Assembly (NCBI RefSeq): GCF_030272615.1
Contig: NC_081414.1
Coordinates: 6,459,001-6,521,000, forward strand
Source: Cryptomeria japonica
Taxonomy: Eukaryota > Streptophyta > Pinopsida > Cupressales > Cupressaceae
DNA: 62,000 bases
Direction of reading: 5' to 3'
Below the pieces are notes generated by a model. That model saw nothing but the letters and a program-made list of their open reading frames with translations. It was not told the origin of the DNA and made no database searches. Shown in pieces: positions 44,170 to 55,179 of the stretch (position 1 is the stretch's first letter; each line of letters starts with the position of its first letter). Made by a program: the position numbers and the translations under genes.

Positions 44170-45418
44170 TGTTGGATATTGTTGGTTATTGCTGCTGCTA
44201 GGATATGTTGTTGTCATTGATGTTAGTATACTTCTGTATTTTCTCCAGTGATTGCAGATTGGGAAGATCTTATGATCCGGTTTGTGGTGTTGTTTTGTTG
44301 ATCATTGTTTTACAGAGCTTGGTATATGCTCCAGTATATTCCAGTGTGATTAGATCTTGTGATGATCTTTTGGGATATTGCTTGGGATGGTCTTATGTAT
44401 CTTTATTTCAGATGGATCTCCATTTGGTGCTCTGCAAGTTATATTTCTTAGTACAGTTGCTGATTGGTTGTGTGCTTGAGTCTTCAGATGTTGACCGATG
44501 AAGATTTGATAAGTGGTGTTGGTGCAACTTTCCTGATGATTCTAACATTCTTGCTGGTGTTTTCTAGCTGTGTCCTATTTGTTTTGGTGATCCGTATTGA
44601 TCGTTGTGCAATTTATTGGTGGTTTCTATGAACCGGTGATGATTTTCGTGTTATGCGGTTTTCCTAGTGGTGTAGCATGTTGTAGTTGATCTTGGCGTGA
44701 TTTCCGATGATGTTGAGCATGTGGGAATTTGTGTTAGGACCATGTTATGCTATGTAAACCATTATATTGGTCCGGTGGTCGATCTTTGTATCATATGATG
44801 TTATTTTTTAATTGAGGGTTGAGGGTTTAGCCGATCTTGTTGTCAAGGTTGATGATTTGTATATATAGGTGGCATATTCATGTAATTTAGGTGTCGATGT
44901 TATGTCTACATTATCAGAGAGAGGTTTATGTGTGAACAAGTGATTCATCCTTTGGTGTTGTGATCGAGGAGAGATTGGTGTTGCAGAGAAGACATCTGTA
45001 CTTAACCAGAACTGTAATCAGGCATTTGGAGATGTTATTCTTTCAGTTCATTTCTTTCGGATTGTAGTTTGAATCTTGTTGTAAGTCAATGAGACTTACC
45101 TAAGGGTTGTATCCTTCTGGGCCATTATCTTTTGAGTAGTGAGCTCTAGGCAGTGTGCCTGAATGCATGTACTTTCCCCATTGTAATATTTCACATACTA
45201 CTGTAGAGTATTATCTTACTGTGGGTAGGTTCCCACCGTGGTTTTTCCCTTAGTTGGATTTTCCATGCGAAAATATTGGTGTTGTGTATTGTGATTTCAA
45301 TTTGATTATCTTTCTTATTACTACAATTTATTAGATTTGTGTTTTGTGATTAAGTTTGGTATTTTAGTGAAGATCGATTCACCCCCCTCTCAGTCTTTCT
45401 TCTTGGTTGTTGCTAACA
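44170..45418 (+). repeat. 3' LTR of Copia 2
   Basis: It is 1249 bp, running TGTTGG to GCTAACA. The final 196 bases match 6863-7058. It contains TTGTATATATAGG (about 44860), a probable TATA box, and the C-tract box near 45380. The flank after it starts CTAAC; the other TSD copy is outside the window. Confidence 0.87.
44858..44870 (+). promoter_or_regulatory. Probable TATA box of the Copia 2 LTR
   Basis: GTATATATAGG lies in the central part of the LTR, where a plant Copia U3 promoter would sit. No experimental support is visible. Confidence 0.5.
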
Positions 45419-47629
45419 CTAACAATGTCATTGGATAATGGGCTCTCTACATCAAATTTGGGAACATTATACTTGGATTGATTCATAGAAGCTATTTGTT
45501 GTTGTAAGGAAGACACTATTTGGGCTAGACTATTGATTGTAGCTTCAATAGAAGGATTGGAATTAGACATGTTGGATTGAGAGGGTGGAGTAATATTATT
45601 GAATGAAGGAATATATTGAGAATAAGGAGGTGAAACACTATGATAAGTGGGTAATGGAGAAGATTGGGTAGCACATGGAAGAATCATGGGAGGAATGAAG
45701 GAATTGTGATTGAAGGAGTTGCCTGATGCGGAGGGTAGGAGGATCTTACCCAAACACATAAGGAATATTACCCACACTCACACATTCCCAATGTAATCAA
45801 GACACTCACACATCCCCTTAGGCTCTATCCATTTCCATACATACTCCACTGAACCATTAAACACAACTTTGAAACTAAATAAACAAAATATACCTTCTTG
45901 TTGTCCTTCTTGATAGACCCATACTCAGAGATCTATAACTTTTGAACACAACATTATTTACTCAATATCTTCAGTGAGGTTCTTAAAAAATTAATTCTCA
46001 ATAACATATCCAAAATTTAAGAAGATCCAATGGTTTAGTGATGAGATATTGCCCTCGCATCAGGACTGTTGTAGTCACACCCCAAATCTGACTGTTTTTT
46101 AGTCTGAAACCTTCATGAAGCACGTGCCAAATCCATCATGGAACTCTACACACACCATGGACAAGTAAAATACATCCTTAACCTCATCTCTACCCAAAAT
46201 GGGGTTTGGAAAAACATCTAGATAAAATTTATTACATTTATGAGGCCACTGGATGCCCTAGTAAGGGTTTTGACAGTTTTGAAACAAATGTCAATATCTT
46301 CCACAAATGATAATGAAATTGCACCAAATAAAAACCAAAGTAATTTTAATTCATTTCACTTTCATCCTAGTAAGATAACTTAATCAAAAAAATGCATATC
46401 AATTTGAAAATGAACAAATTTCAGTCTGTCACACGTTGAAAACTCAGAAAATACAAGGAAAAATATAATTTTATTGCTCCACTTCTCAAATCTCGACCTC
46501 CACATCCAATATCTCTCTCAAAATGGATTAATTTCATCATTTTATAGTTCTCCAAGCCTTCTAAGGCCGAAATGTAACTAATAACCACCTATAACTACCC
46601 TTTTTGACATTTTTTTGCAATTTTGACAATAAAAGTTGCACACATGAAGTTGTCAATATGATCAAACTTGAACTCCAACCCTCCTAACCTATCAAAATGG
46701 TCTTCAAATGACCTTATAAACATTTATAACATGTTTTATTGACTAAAAACTCAAACCTACCCTTAAAATCCAAAATTAGCCCTTTTTAGGCCTAATTGCC
46801 AACATTTGACAATTTTACACTTTTTGATCTTTTCATTACATTTCATTGCATATTTAGGCTCTATTGGCCATTATTACATTATTTTAATACCTTAAAGACC
46901 TTTTATACTTCATTGTCCTTTGATTCTCTATTAAGGCCTATAAGTGACCCTAGTCCACCTTGTCTCCAGGAGTGCTCTTGCACCATTGCCCCCTTGACTA
47001 ACATTTATAGGTGGTGAATATGATTGAGGCCAAGAGAAACACTCATGATAGGAGGAATGAAAGAATAGGTATTTCCCCATGACTAACATTTGTAGGTATG
47101 ACATTTTGTGTAGAAGTGGCCATGATGTTTGATGTGAAGGTAGGAACACTAGTCATGGAAGTTGTCAAAGGAATAAAATGATTAACTTGACTAGGAGGTT
47201 GTGTATAACCTAGGTTTTCAGCACAACTTTTCATGGGCGTGATATTAGAATCTACAAATGAGCAATACCACGCAAGATATCAACACCATATTTATCACTT
47301 TGAATCATTCTTTTTATTCCTTCAATGAATGGGAGAGATTCACTTTTCGGGTATTCTTGACTCATCCATTGTTGAAGATTGTCAAATTGATTGTCCATCT
47401 TTTCCAATTGATCAACAAATACCCTAGTTAGTGATTCCTCTTCATTTTGAGAATTATCAAGAGGATAAACATGAATATATGAAGGATGGGAAGAAGCAAC
47501 AATATCCTCGTTGAAAAAGCTAGCCAAATTAGGCCTGATTTCCTCGGTAATTAAACCTTGGCCAGCCTTAATTCTACAACTTCTTCTAACAGGGATACTA
47601 TAAGTAGGACTAATAGTAGTAAAACTCAT
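45419..47629 (-). pseudogene. Gag-like N-terminal region of element C, split by a solo LTR
   Basis: The minus-strand ATG at 47627-47629 opens 125 codons (RRSCRIKAGQGLITEEIRP, VFVDQLEKMDNQFDNLQQW) that end at a stop. A shifted frame continues to 47043 (HFIPLTTSMTSVPTF, QNVIPTNVSHG). The frame PPINVSQGGN is then cut by the solo LTR and continues as SFNHNSFIPPMI from 45723. A Ser/Pro/Tyr-rich stretch and the coiled coil ATINSLAQIVSSLQQQIASMNQ follow before Copia 2. There are no catalytic domains. Assignment to Ty3 Gag is by position after a leader and primer site and by composition; I have no decisive motif. Confidence 0.55.
45724..46985. repeat. Solo LTR (1262 bp) in the gag of element C
   Basis: TGATGCGGAGGG...TTGCACCA is flanked by a perfect 5-bp duplication TTGCC (45719-45723 and 46986-46990). 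It interrupts an otherwise continuous Gag frame. It starts TG, ends CA and holds no reading frame of note, which fits a solo LTR. An inner CCCTCGCATCA near 46053-46063 is an inverted copy of its start. Orientation is undetermined. Confidence 0.72.
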
Positions 47630-49137
47630 GCAATAGGGAAAAGAAATTAGAAAGAATAATGCAATCTTCTAGTAATTTGAATTATTAAATTTAAAATTGT
47701 CCCCTAGAAGATAGAAATTTGAATTTAAAATTAAGGTTGAAAATGACCTCTTAATTTAAAAGTTTGAAAGGAGGGAAAATCAAAATTAAAATTAGGGTTG
47801 TCCAAATTTAACGTCTTAATTAAAATTTTGAGATTTTGGAATGTTCAAATATTGAAGAAATCAATTTAATCTTAAAAAATAGGGTATGTGTAGTGAACCA
47901 CTTAATTTTAAAATTTAAAAAGTTTCAAAGGAGGGAAAACCAAAATTAAAATTAGGGTTGTCCAAATTTAACCTCTTAATTAAAATTTTGAGATTTTGGA
48001 ATGTTCAAATATTGAAGAAATCAATTTAATCTTAAAAAATAGGGTATGTGTAGTGAACCACTTAATTTTAAAATTTAAAAAGTTTCAAAGGAGGGAAAAC
48101 CAAAATTAAAATTAGGGTTGTCCAAATTTAACCTCTTAATTAAAATTTTGAGATTTTGGAATGTTCAAATATTGAAGAAATCAATTTAATCTTAAAAGTT
48201 AGGGTATGTGTAGTGAACCACTTAATTTTAAAATTCAAATTGATAATGAAAATGTTGAAATTCATATTTGCTTTCAACCTAAGGGTGATCTAAAATCAAT
48301 AATTTTTCACAAATCTTTGGAATTGTGTAGTAGAATACAGTCAAAACAAGCTCCCAAAATTTGAGCAGAAAGAGTTGGGACCAAGTAGGTAGCGACTTGG
48401 TCCAAACACATGGTCCGACCAACTTTTTTTCAAATTTTCGAGGAAGCAAGATATTGTGATCTCTATGCGAGTTCTAGAAGGATATGGAAATTGGAGATAT
48501 TGAGAGATGCAAAATTAAGCCTTGAAGGTCAAAATAGGACACACTTAGAATGTTTGATAAAAAGATTAATTGAAAGGACAACAAAAAGGGCACACTTAAG
48601 GGCTGACTTTTATGATGTTTGGAAGAAAGACAAGAGGCTTTAGATTTAATTGAATCAATTAGATGCTTAAAGGAAAATTTGAATTTGCATAAGATTAATT
48701 TAATTTTAAAAATTAGGGTTTGTTGCATAAACCACTTAATTTAAAAAAAATTAAGTTGGGAGGAGGGAAAATGAATTTGAAAGTAAAGCCTAGACTCAAA
48801 TTTGAAAATTAATTCAAGATCTACAAAATCCAAAATGTCAATTTTAAAATTAAAAAAATAGGGTTTTGTGATTCAACCACTTAATTAAAATTTTTTGAAA
48901 AATGAAAGTGTAAATGAAAACTTGAATTGTAAAATTGAAGATTTATCAGATCTGAAACAATCAATCCAATTTAGACAAATAACAAGTTCAATTTCGAATC
49001 TAAAAATTAGGGTTTTTGTGCATTCAACCTCTAAATTTTTTAAATTTTCAAGGAAATTAAACTTGTAAATTAAAATTTGAATTTTAAATTGCATACACTC
49101 AAATATGAAAAATGAAAAATAAGAATTAAGGGTGTTT
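47630..49137 (-). other. AT-rich leader of element C
   Basis: About 1.5 kb has no supported gene; short ORFs across it look like chance. It consists of related AT-rich units with the recurring words AAATTAGGGTTTG/TGTGTAGTGAACCACTTAATTT. The regular part is annotated separately. Confidence 0.65.
47760..48235 (+). repeat. 160-bp tandem repeat, about three units
   Basis: GGAGGGAAAA(C/T)CAAAATTAAAATTAGGG starts at about 47771, 47931 and 48091, a period of 160. Units 2 and 3 are almost identical. Diverged fragments continue to about 49080 (CCACTTAATT near 48060, 48218, 48729 and 48880). Confidence 0.9.
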
Positions 49138-49156
49138 CATGTCGGGTTCACCAAAA
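49138..49156 (-). other. Primer binding site of element C
   Basis: On the minus strand TTTTGGTGAACCCGACATG follows the LTR end. It looks complementary to a tRNA 3' end ending in CACCA. The tRNA is not assigned. Confidence 0.7.
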
Positions 49157-50331
49157 TGTAAAGTGGAAAATTGGTGACCTTAGCCAAATTCGCCACTTGA
49201 AAGAAGAGGGGAACTTTACTAAGGTTCAATTTTCACTTGGGGATATTTTACATTCAAAGGAAGGGATAAGTCTACTAGATCCAATCCCAAAGGATGCAAG
49301 GATTGAATACTCAGTATATTGATTGTGATTGAAATGCAGTTGACCCTCTTATGTAAGTTGTCAAGTTGAATTAAGACTAAATGCTGAAAATGAAGACAAA
49401 GTATGAGAAAACAACGAACTACAAATTTAGGATTTAGTCATGCACCTGGATCAGAGAAGTTTGAGATGATTCGGAGTTGCTCTGCAAAATCCGACAAAAG
49501 TTGTAGTGACCGTGTGTCTGGACAAGGGCACCCTCCTGTCGGTCCTCTAAACTTTCCACGCGTCAAAAATGATTTTTTTCATCTCTGTGAATAAAACTTA
49601 ATTCCAGAAGTACAACTGCGTACCTGTTTTATGCACAAAGAAAGAAAGAAAAATGTGTTGGGGATAGGGGTTTGTCTTTAGATCAAACCTTGATTTTGGA
49701 ATTAACCAAGTGGTTGAAGTAATGTAAATGAAATGACTCCTTTTTGAGGGGATGTTGAATTGACTGAAAATGAAATGCTTATACCTCCTTGTGAAGTTTT
49801 TCTTGCCTCCACATGGAACTAGGGTTTCATGAAGTAGAATGTTGATCTCCTCTTCAATACTCGAAATCTTGTCTCTATTGCTACTCCAAAGCTTGAAGGA
49901 AGACTGAAAATGATCAATTGCTCTTGAATGCTTGAATGCTTGATCTCTTGAATGCCCGAATGCTTGATTGAATTTCATGATATCATCAAATGAGAGGGGA
50001 AATCCCTCTTATATAAATGCTAGTGGGATTTAATTGATTGTTTTTTTGACTTGGGCTAACATAGGGAGATTTTCCCGGTCCAATTTGAGATGAGCCAAAG
50101 GGAGGGACCCCAAAATAGGTCCCAAATAGGGGATCCAAGGGTGCCATGCCCTGGTCCTTCCCTATTTTGGGGTAGGATCAAGGTGTAGACAGAGTGCTAT
50201 GTTGAATTGCAATGTATTTTTGATGTGAATGAGCATATTCAGGTCTCTGATCAGGTCGAGGGGCGCAAACACTAAGGTGAAGACCCAAACGCAGTCGAAA
50301 ATTGTAAAGGGTGCAATTTTAGGACATTACA
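49157..50331 (-). repeat. 5' LTR of element C
   Basis: TGTAAAGTGG...GGACATTACA in plus orientation, 1175 bp, next to a primer site. The minus strand has a TATA box (GCATTTATATAAGAGG, about 50008-50020). Only one LTR of this element is inside the window, so the boundaries rest on TG/CA ends and the primer site. Confidence 0.72.
50008..50020 (-). promoter_or_regulatory. TATA box of the element C LTR
   Basis: TTTATATAAGAGGG on the minus strand inside the LTR, about 850 bases from the primer site. Confidence 0.5.
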
Positions 50332-51037
50332 CCATCATAATAAAATTCACACATGTTTAAAATCATCTGCCAAAAATATAACGCTAAGGTAAAGAAAGGT
50401 AGCCTTTAGAAAAAAGAAAATGATTCTTGCAAACATCGACAAATGTTACAAAGCTACCAAAAGTATCCACATCGACAAAGGTTGAAAAGAATTATTCTCT
50501 TAACAAAATGAAGTCATGGTGAGAAGTAATGAGCATAGACTAGTAATGACACAAATAAAGAAAGCTATGCTATCAAGTGCCGATAGAGAAGATTTGACAC
50601 TTTTAAAAATTAATTACAATGAAGCAAACTCAAAATTTGTATCCATATGAAAAAGCACATAGCTATAATAAGACTGACAAGATCTGATTTAGCAATCTAT
50701 GAAGTTTACACCCAAAACAAAAAAGTAAGCACCTCAAGCTAACAGACAACCAGTTGAAGAAGACATCCAACCAACTAAAGCACACACATAGGCTTCTCAA
50801 CCAAACAAACAGGTAGCTGAAGCACACAAGAAAACATCCAAAGTAGACACCCAAGTAGCTCAAGAAAACATCTAACTACATGTGACGATGCAAATGGACA
50901 CTACATGAAATGAAAATGTTTTTGGTGTGTCATTATGCTCAACTTGATTTGATTTCGGACTATAGGGAATCAAGGAATGAAGATGGGGGATAAAGAGAAA
51001 AAGAGAGATGGAAGGTAGAAGATATGGAGGTGAATTA
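50332..51037. other. Flanking DNA including a B-family 3' fragment
   Basis: No gene is supported. The last 150 bases (about 50881-51037: CTACATGAAATG...GGAAGGTAGAAGATATG) resemble 20390-20520 in the 3' region of element B, so Copia E landed in a B-family copy. I recognise nothing in the first 550 bases. Confidence 0.55.
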
Positions 51038-51532
51038 TGTTGGTGTAATTATTTATTCATCTTGGATATAATTACACTTTACTTAAGTTTACTTAGGTAC
51101 ATGCATAACATTGTAGTTTTCATATGAGACACTTAGGGAGATGTGCATACATTGGGAGTGTGTATGTAGGAGAATTTCCACCTTTTATGGTGTGATCTTG
51201 TTGGTACTTTATCATATCCACTTATTATGGGATGATAATTCCACCTTCGGTGGGTGATCCACCTAATGTGGAATATTTTACTATTTCTCCTACCTACCCC
51301 TACCTACCCTTGCATCTCATCGAGCCACGTGTGATCATTGTGTGCTCTCTTGTCTCTTAGCCTTGCCTTGATAAGTAGGCTCATCTACATTGTATATAAT
51401 TGATTGATGATCCAGTTGATCTCTTTTACATCTTGATAGGAATACAATTTATTCTTATCATATTTTATCTCTCTTGTCATTGTGCTATCTTTTGGTCCCT
51501 TTGATCTTGGTTGCTTCAAGCATAATCTCGCA
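51038..51532 (+). repeat. 5' LTR of Copia E
   Basis: TGTTGGTGTAAT...ATCTCGCA, 495 bp, homologous to the reverse complement of the solo LTR at 16227-16690. The TATA region of that solo LTR (CCTATATAAGCAG) is degraded here to CCTTGATAAGTAG (about 51366). A separate TGTATATAAT lies at 51391. Confidence 0.88.
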
Positions 51533-51544
51533 TGGTATCAGAGC
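51533..51544 (+). other. Primer binding site of Copia E
   Basis: TGGTATCAGAGC abuts the LTR with no spacer. It is the same initiator-Met site as the other Copia families. Confidence 0.9.
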
Positions 51545-53378
51545 GGTTGGAGCACCTTTGCATAGCCTTTTGAGAGATTTTATTGCATCTTTGAAGGAGG
51601 TAAAGATGCATATTTAAGGATCAACATCTTATAGAGGCATCCTAGACCAAATCCGACCTCAACATTGAGTCTAGGTGTCCGTTTCCATGAATTTTGACTA
51701 TAAATTCACCTATATTGGGTGAAAATCAGATTTGGGGCTTTGGAGGAAAAAATAAGCCTATTACGCTGTGCGGTACAAATTTTTCAAAAATAATAATAAC
51801 GTTATTATTATTTTCTGGAAAATAATTTTTTAATTTTTAAAATCTTAAAAAAAAATATACTTCTCAGTTTTTATTGATTGTCAAAGTTTAATTTTCAAAA
51901 ATTATATATATATATATATATTACCCAGGGGGGTACGTTGACCCCACCCCCCATACTGCACTTGCCCGTAGAAGTTGCAGGGTCATACTAACACTGGCCG
52001 TCGTACCTGTTCTCTGTCCTTGGTAATGTGTGTTGCCTCCCATCGGCAGTCATACCGCCTACCTGCAATTTCTGTTGATCGAACCCTGATGACAACCTTG
52101 CCGACCACCGCCGGTCACTTAACCTCTGATCACTTCCGAGGCCCATCACCTTTCTAGCTGCCACCACAAGACCAACAAATTTTGACACCAACTGAGTTCT
52201 TCACTCTGGCGACTATTTTTCGCTTGTCGACAGCTGCTCTCTCCCGGTGACTGGCGTTTCTGTCGGACTTTTTTTTTCTAGCCACGGGCTTTACTTCCCG
52301 AAAATCTCTGACTTCCCGACTTCAATTTTCTCTGGTTGTGTTGTTTTGTGCAGGGCCACTTGGCACCTTGTTATTTTCTAGAGATTGTATACTCAGACGC
52401 CACGCAGACCCACCACCTCTCGTTAGACCGCACCACGCAGCAAGAGTTTATTTGCCCACATAATGAGTAGACAAAGACTTGTGGCACCTCTACATTAGGC
52501 CACACAGATAGTCTTCATAGAGTCAACAATGAAAAATCAATAAACCTGTACCGCCATGTTAGTTGATCATACTATACAAACTACATAGTCATTGCCACCT
52601 CAAATTCCGTACGACACGTGTCATCACCAGGTTGGTCCACATCATCTATTTGTACCTTACAGATGCCACACAGGTAGGGAGGTGAATTTTTTTCGACGGC
52701 TAGAGGACCATCAAATTTAACCTCTTGTTTTGGTGAAATCATCATTTTTGAATATTTTTTTTTTGCCCCCCTCTCGTTGAGCTTTTTTAGTTTTACAGTT
52801 CAACTTTGGAAGGCCATATCTTGCTCATTTTTGCTCCTTTTTTGGTGCAATTTTTTTGAAATGGGCTGATTTTTATGTGTACTTTCACATGGTGGTGTTA
52901 TTTTTGATTTGGGTGGACAGATTTGTTAGAAAATTCAGTTTTTTGTGATTCTACCTATCCAATCCCTATTTTTGCAACTTTCGGGACTCCATTTGGGCTC
53001 ATACGAACTCCTTTTCAGGTGCCTTTTTTTTTGAAAGTGCATGACTTTTCATCTACTTTCATAATCTACTATCAGTTTGCAGTGATTTTGAGTGTAAATT
53101 GTACTTTTAGCATATGGTTTTTTTTTGGCCAATTTGGCACTTGTATTGCATAGATCTATACTTTTGGTCTTTTGCATTGTAGTTCTAAGCATATTGGGGC
53201 AATTGTAAAACAAAATGAGAAATCCACTTTATCATTATTTGCAAGTGGCCTATTGTACACGCACTACATATAAAGTGCCAAAATCATCATTTTTGTGGGG
53301 GTACTTTGATTGAGTGAATTTGGGGGAGGGGTGTGTCTCTTATGCTCTTGCTCTCTTATGTTCTTTCATTTTTCTGCT
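51545..53378 (+). other. Leader of Copia E
   Basis: About 1.8 kb before the gag ATG has no convincing coding capacity. It contains a 24-bp perfect palindrome of AAT/ATT units (about 51786-51809), an (AT)n run (51905-51921), a relatively C-rich block (51930-52460) and T-rich stretches near 52740-53110. Confidence 0.65.
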
Positions 53379-53470
53379 ATGGGTTCTCCTAAGTTTCCTC
53401 TCTTAACTCCACATAATTATGCTACCTGGAAAATTGATGCATGGAGTTAACTAATGGAGAAAGGGTTAAC
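53379..53470 (+). pseudogene. Copia E Gag, N-terminal piece
   Basis: The ATG at 53379 starts MGSPKFPLLTPHNYATWKIDAW, the Gag N-terminal pattern with the conserved NYxxW. A stop (TAA, about 53448) follows, then LMEKGLT up to the element F insertion. The frame continues at 61137 after the TTAAC duplication. Confidence 0.82.
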
Positions 53471-54667
53471 TGATGAATACTAAGAGGTGGGGGGGGGGGT
53501 GAATTAGTATACCAAAAATTACTGTACTCAAACACTTTATCAGTCTAGCAGTAAACTGGTATAACAGTTTAACTAATAAACTGGTTAACACAAATGCAAA
53601 CCAAACAACATGTAAGGCATTCACCCATAGAAGCACAATCACCATAACACAAGAGGTTTTGACATGGAAACCCAAATGGGAAAAACCACGGTGAGATGAA
53701 ACTCACAAGTAACTATCTGCAGAATAGTAACCAGATCGGTTAAGGTCATACAATGTTCTTTACCACAACAGATCCTCTTAGGAATCTCAATCTCTGTTAG
53801 GAGATAAGTCTGATTAAAGAATACCTCGCGAGAGGATTTTAGATCCACAGATGTGAACCACCTTGTTAGAGGATTTACAAAGGCTTTTCTGGGCCTACCC
53901 GGATAAGGGTTTCTAACTTGTCAAAGATGTGAGTAATCAACAAGTGAATGATCTAGCAAATAGCACAGTTTGCTTGGTTAGATCCATGATAGCTTATTGC
54001 TAATGCATTTCAACATTACTTCAGTCTTCAGTAAATCCACACTTTCTTGCAGTACACAAACTTGATCTTTTCTTTTAAGATCGCACATACAAGAACTCAT
54101 CAACCACTCCAAACGCTAACAACTATTCCTCACTCCTACTAAAACCCTAGACATGATGTCCTTAAAAGGAATCTGATTTCATGTCGGTCTAATAGGATTA
54201 CATTGCAAGTTCCTAGGTTCATTGTATCTAGACACATTTGGTAACACGACACAAAATCACCATCAAATTGTCAGTGGATGGTAACTCATCACAAAGATAT
54301 ACCGGTTGGTAACTCATCACAGAGTATTACCAATTTATACAACTTTACTGATTACCGGTTGGTAACTCAATAGTAATACCAGTTTAGCAGATTACCGATT
54401 GACATAAATGAAGACTGGGAAAATGACAACTGCTGCTTCTAGTTCCTTTGCTCCATTTTGCTTGAGATCCTTGAACCGCTTGAGGTCCTCATGCCGCTTG
54501 AGATCGGTAAACACTTTCTGCAAGACACCGATAGTCTAAAGACTATAACATAATACCAGTTTGAAACAAATACCAATTGAGCATAACCCATACATACAAA
54601 AAGTGATCTCATAGCAAGTGTGTGTCCATCAATGACAATCACAACATAATCATCAAAAATGCCAACA
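53471..54667 (-). repeat. 3' LTR of element F
   Basis: TGATGAATACTAAGAGG...ATGCCAACA in plus orientation. It is very similar to 59949-61136. Differences fall mainly at CCGG or CG sites, for example ACCAATT here against ATCGGTT near 61040. Confidence 0.92.
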
Positions 54668-55179
54668 ATCTCCCCCTTTGGCATTGATGGCAACATTTAG
54701 GAAAAATTTTGACGTCTAAGTGTTTTTACAAAAGAAATATGCCATAAGAAAAAATACTCCCCCTAAGCATATACACTATCCCTTTGCAGAAAAGAAAATT
54801 TATACTACTTCCTTACAAAGATAAACATGAGTATACATAGCATGCATCAAAATTTTAAATACTAGAATACTTCTCCCCCTTTGCCAACAATGACAAAATA
54901 CAGCTGAATAACCCCTATTTCTATTAGCTGAATAAATGTTTATGATGATAAAGAGTGAAACTTGTCAAAAACTGATTTAAATTCCTACATAAATTGCTTC
55001 ATGGATAAGGACCATGACTCAAGTAATAAGGTAGCAACCTCACTCTCTGTTTGCATCTAGGATACCTGTTCCTCCATGGCATCCAAAGTACTCATCTCTT
55101 GAGTAACCGTCAAGGCATCCAGATTGAGATAGCACTTCTGAAGTATTTACAGTCTTGGTAGTAGAACCAGTTGTAGTTC
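54668..55179 (-). other. Element F polypurine tracts and 3' untranslated region
   Basis: No gene is supported. On the minus strand the tract GCCAAAGGGGGAGATTGTTGG abuts the LTR. A second box (TTGTCATTGTTGGCAAAGGGGGAG, 54871-54900) and CTTAGGGGGAGTA (about 54755) lie upstream. Confidence 0.75.

Larger units (their letters stand above)
7059..45418 (+). mobile_element. Copia 2: autonomous-type Ty1/Copia element, split by chromovirus D
   Basis: The order is LTR remnant, primer binding site at 7061, gag-pol 7115-11320, 3' UTR with purine boxes, then a 32.5 kb insertion (chromovirus D, 11594-44123). After that come 46 bases of interior ending in the polypurine tract and a complete 3' LTR at 44170-45418. 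The bases flanking D (CTGTT and CTATT) are near-identical, consistent with D having split this element. Copia 2 itself sits in the gag of element C. The domain order protease, integrase, RT, RNase H is diagnostic of Copia. Confidence 0.82.
45419..50331 (-). mobile_element. Element C: Ty3-like element, 5' part only
   Basis: On the minus strand this is a 5' LTR (49157-50331), a primer site, a 1.5 kb AT-rich leader with 160-bp repeats, and gag. A solo LTR interrupts the gag, which then breaks off at the 3' LTR of Copia 2 (45418). The remainder must lie to the left of the window. No pol is available, so lineage is uncertain; the long leader and Gag style suggest Tat-like. Confidence 0.7.

Noticed and set aside
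44205-44501. 98-codon plus-strand ORF in the Copia 2 LTR
   Set aside because: It lies wholly inside an LTR, has no family features and runs into non-coding LTR sequence.
47760-48235. CRISPR-like array
   Set aside because: The repeat unit is 160 bp with no unique spacers, and the sequence is plant retrotransposon leader.
48410-49094. ORFs in the leader of element C
   Set aside because: They occur in AT-rich repeat-derived sequence, on both strands, without conserved motifs.
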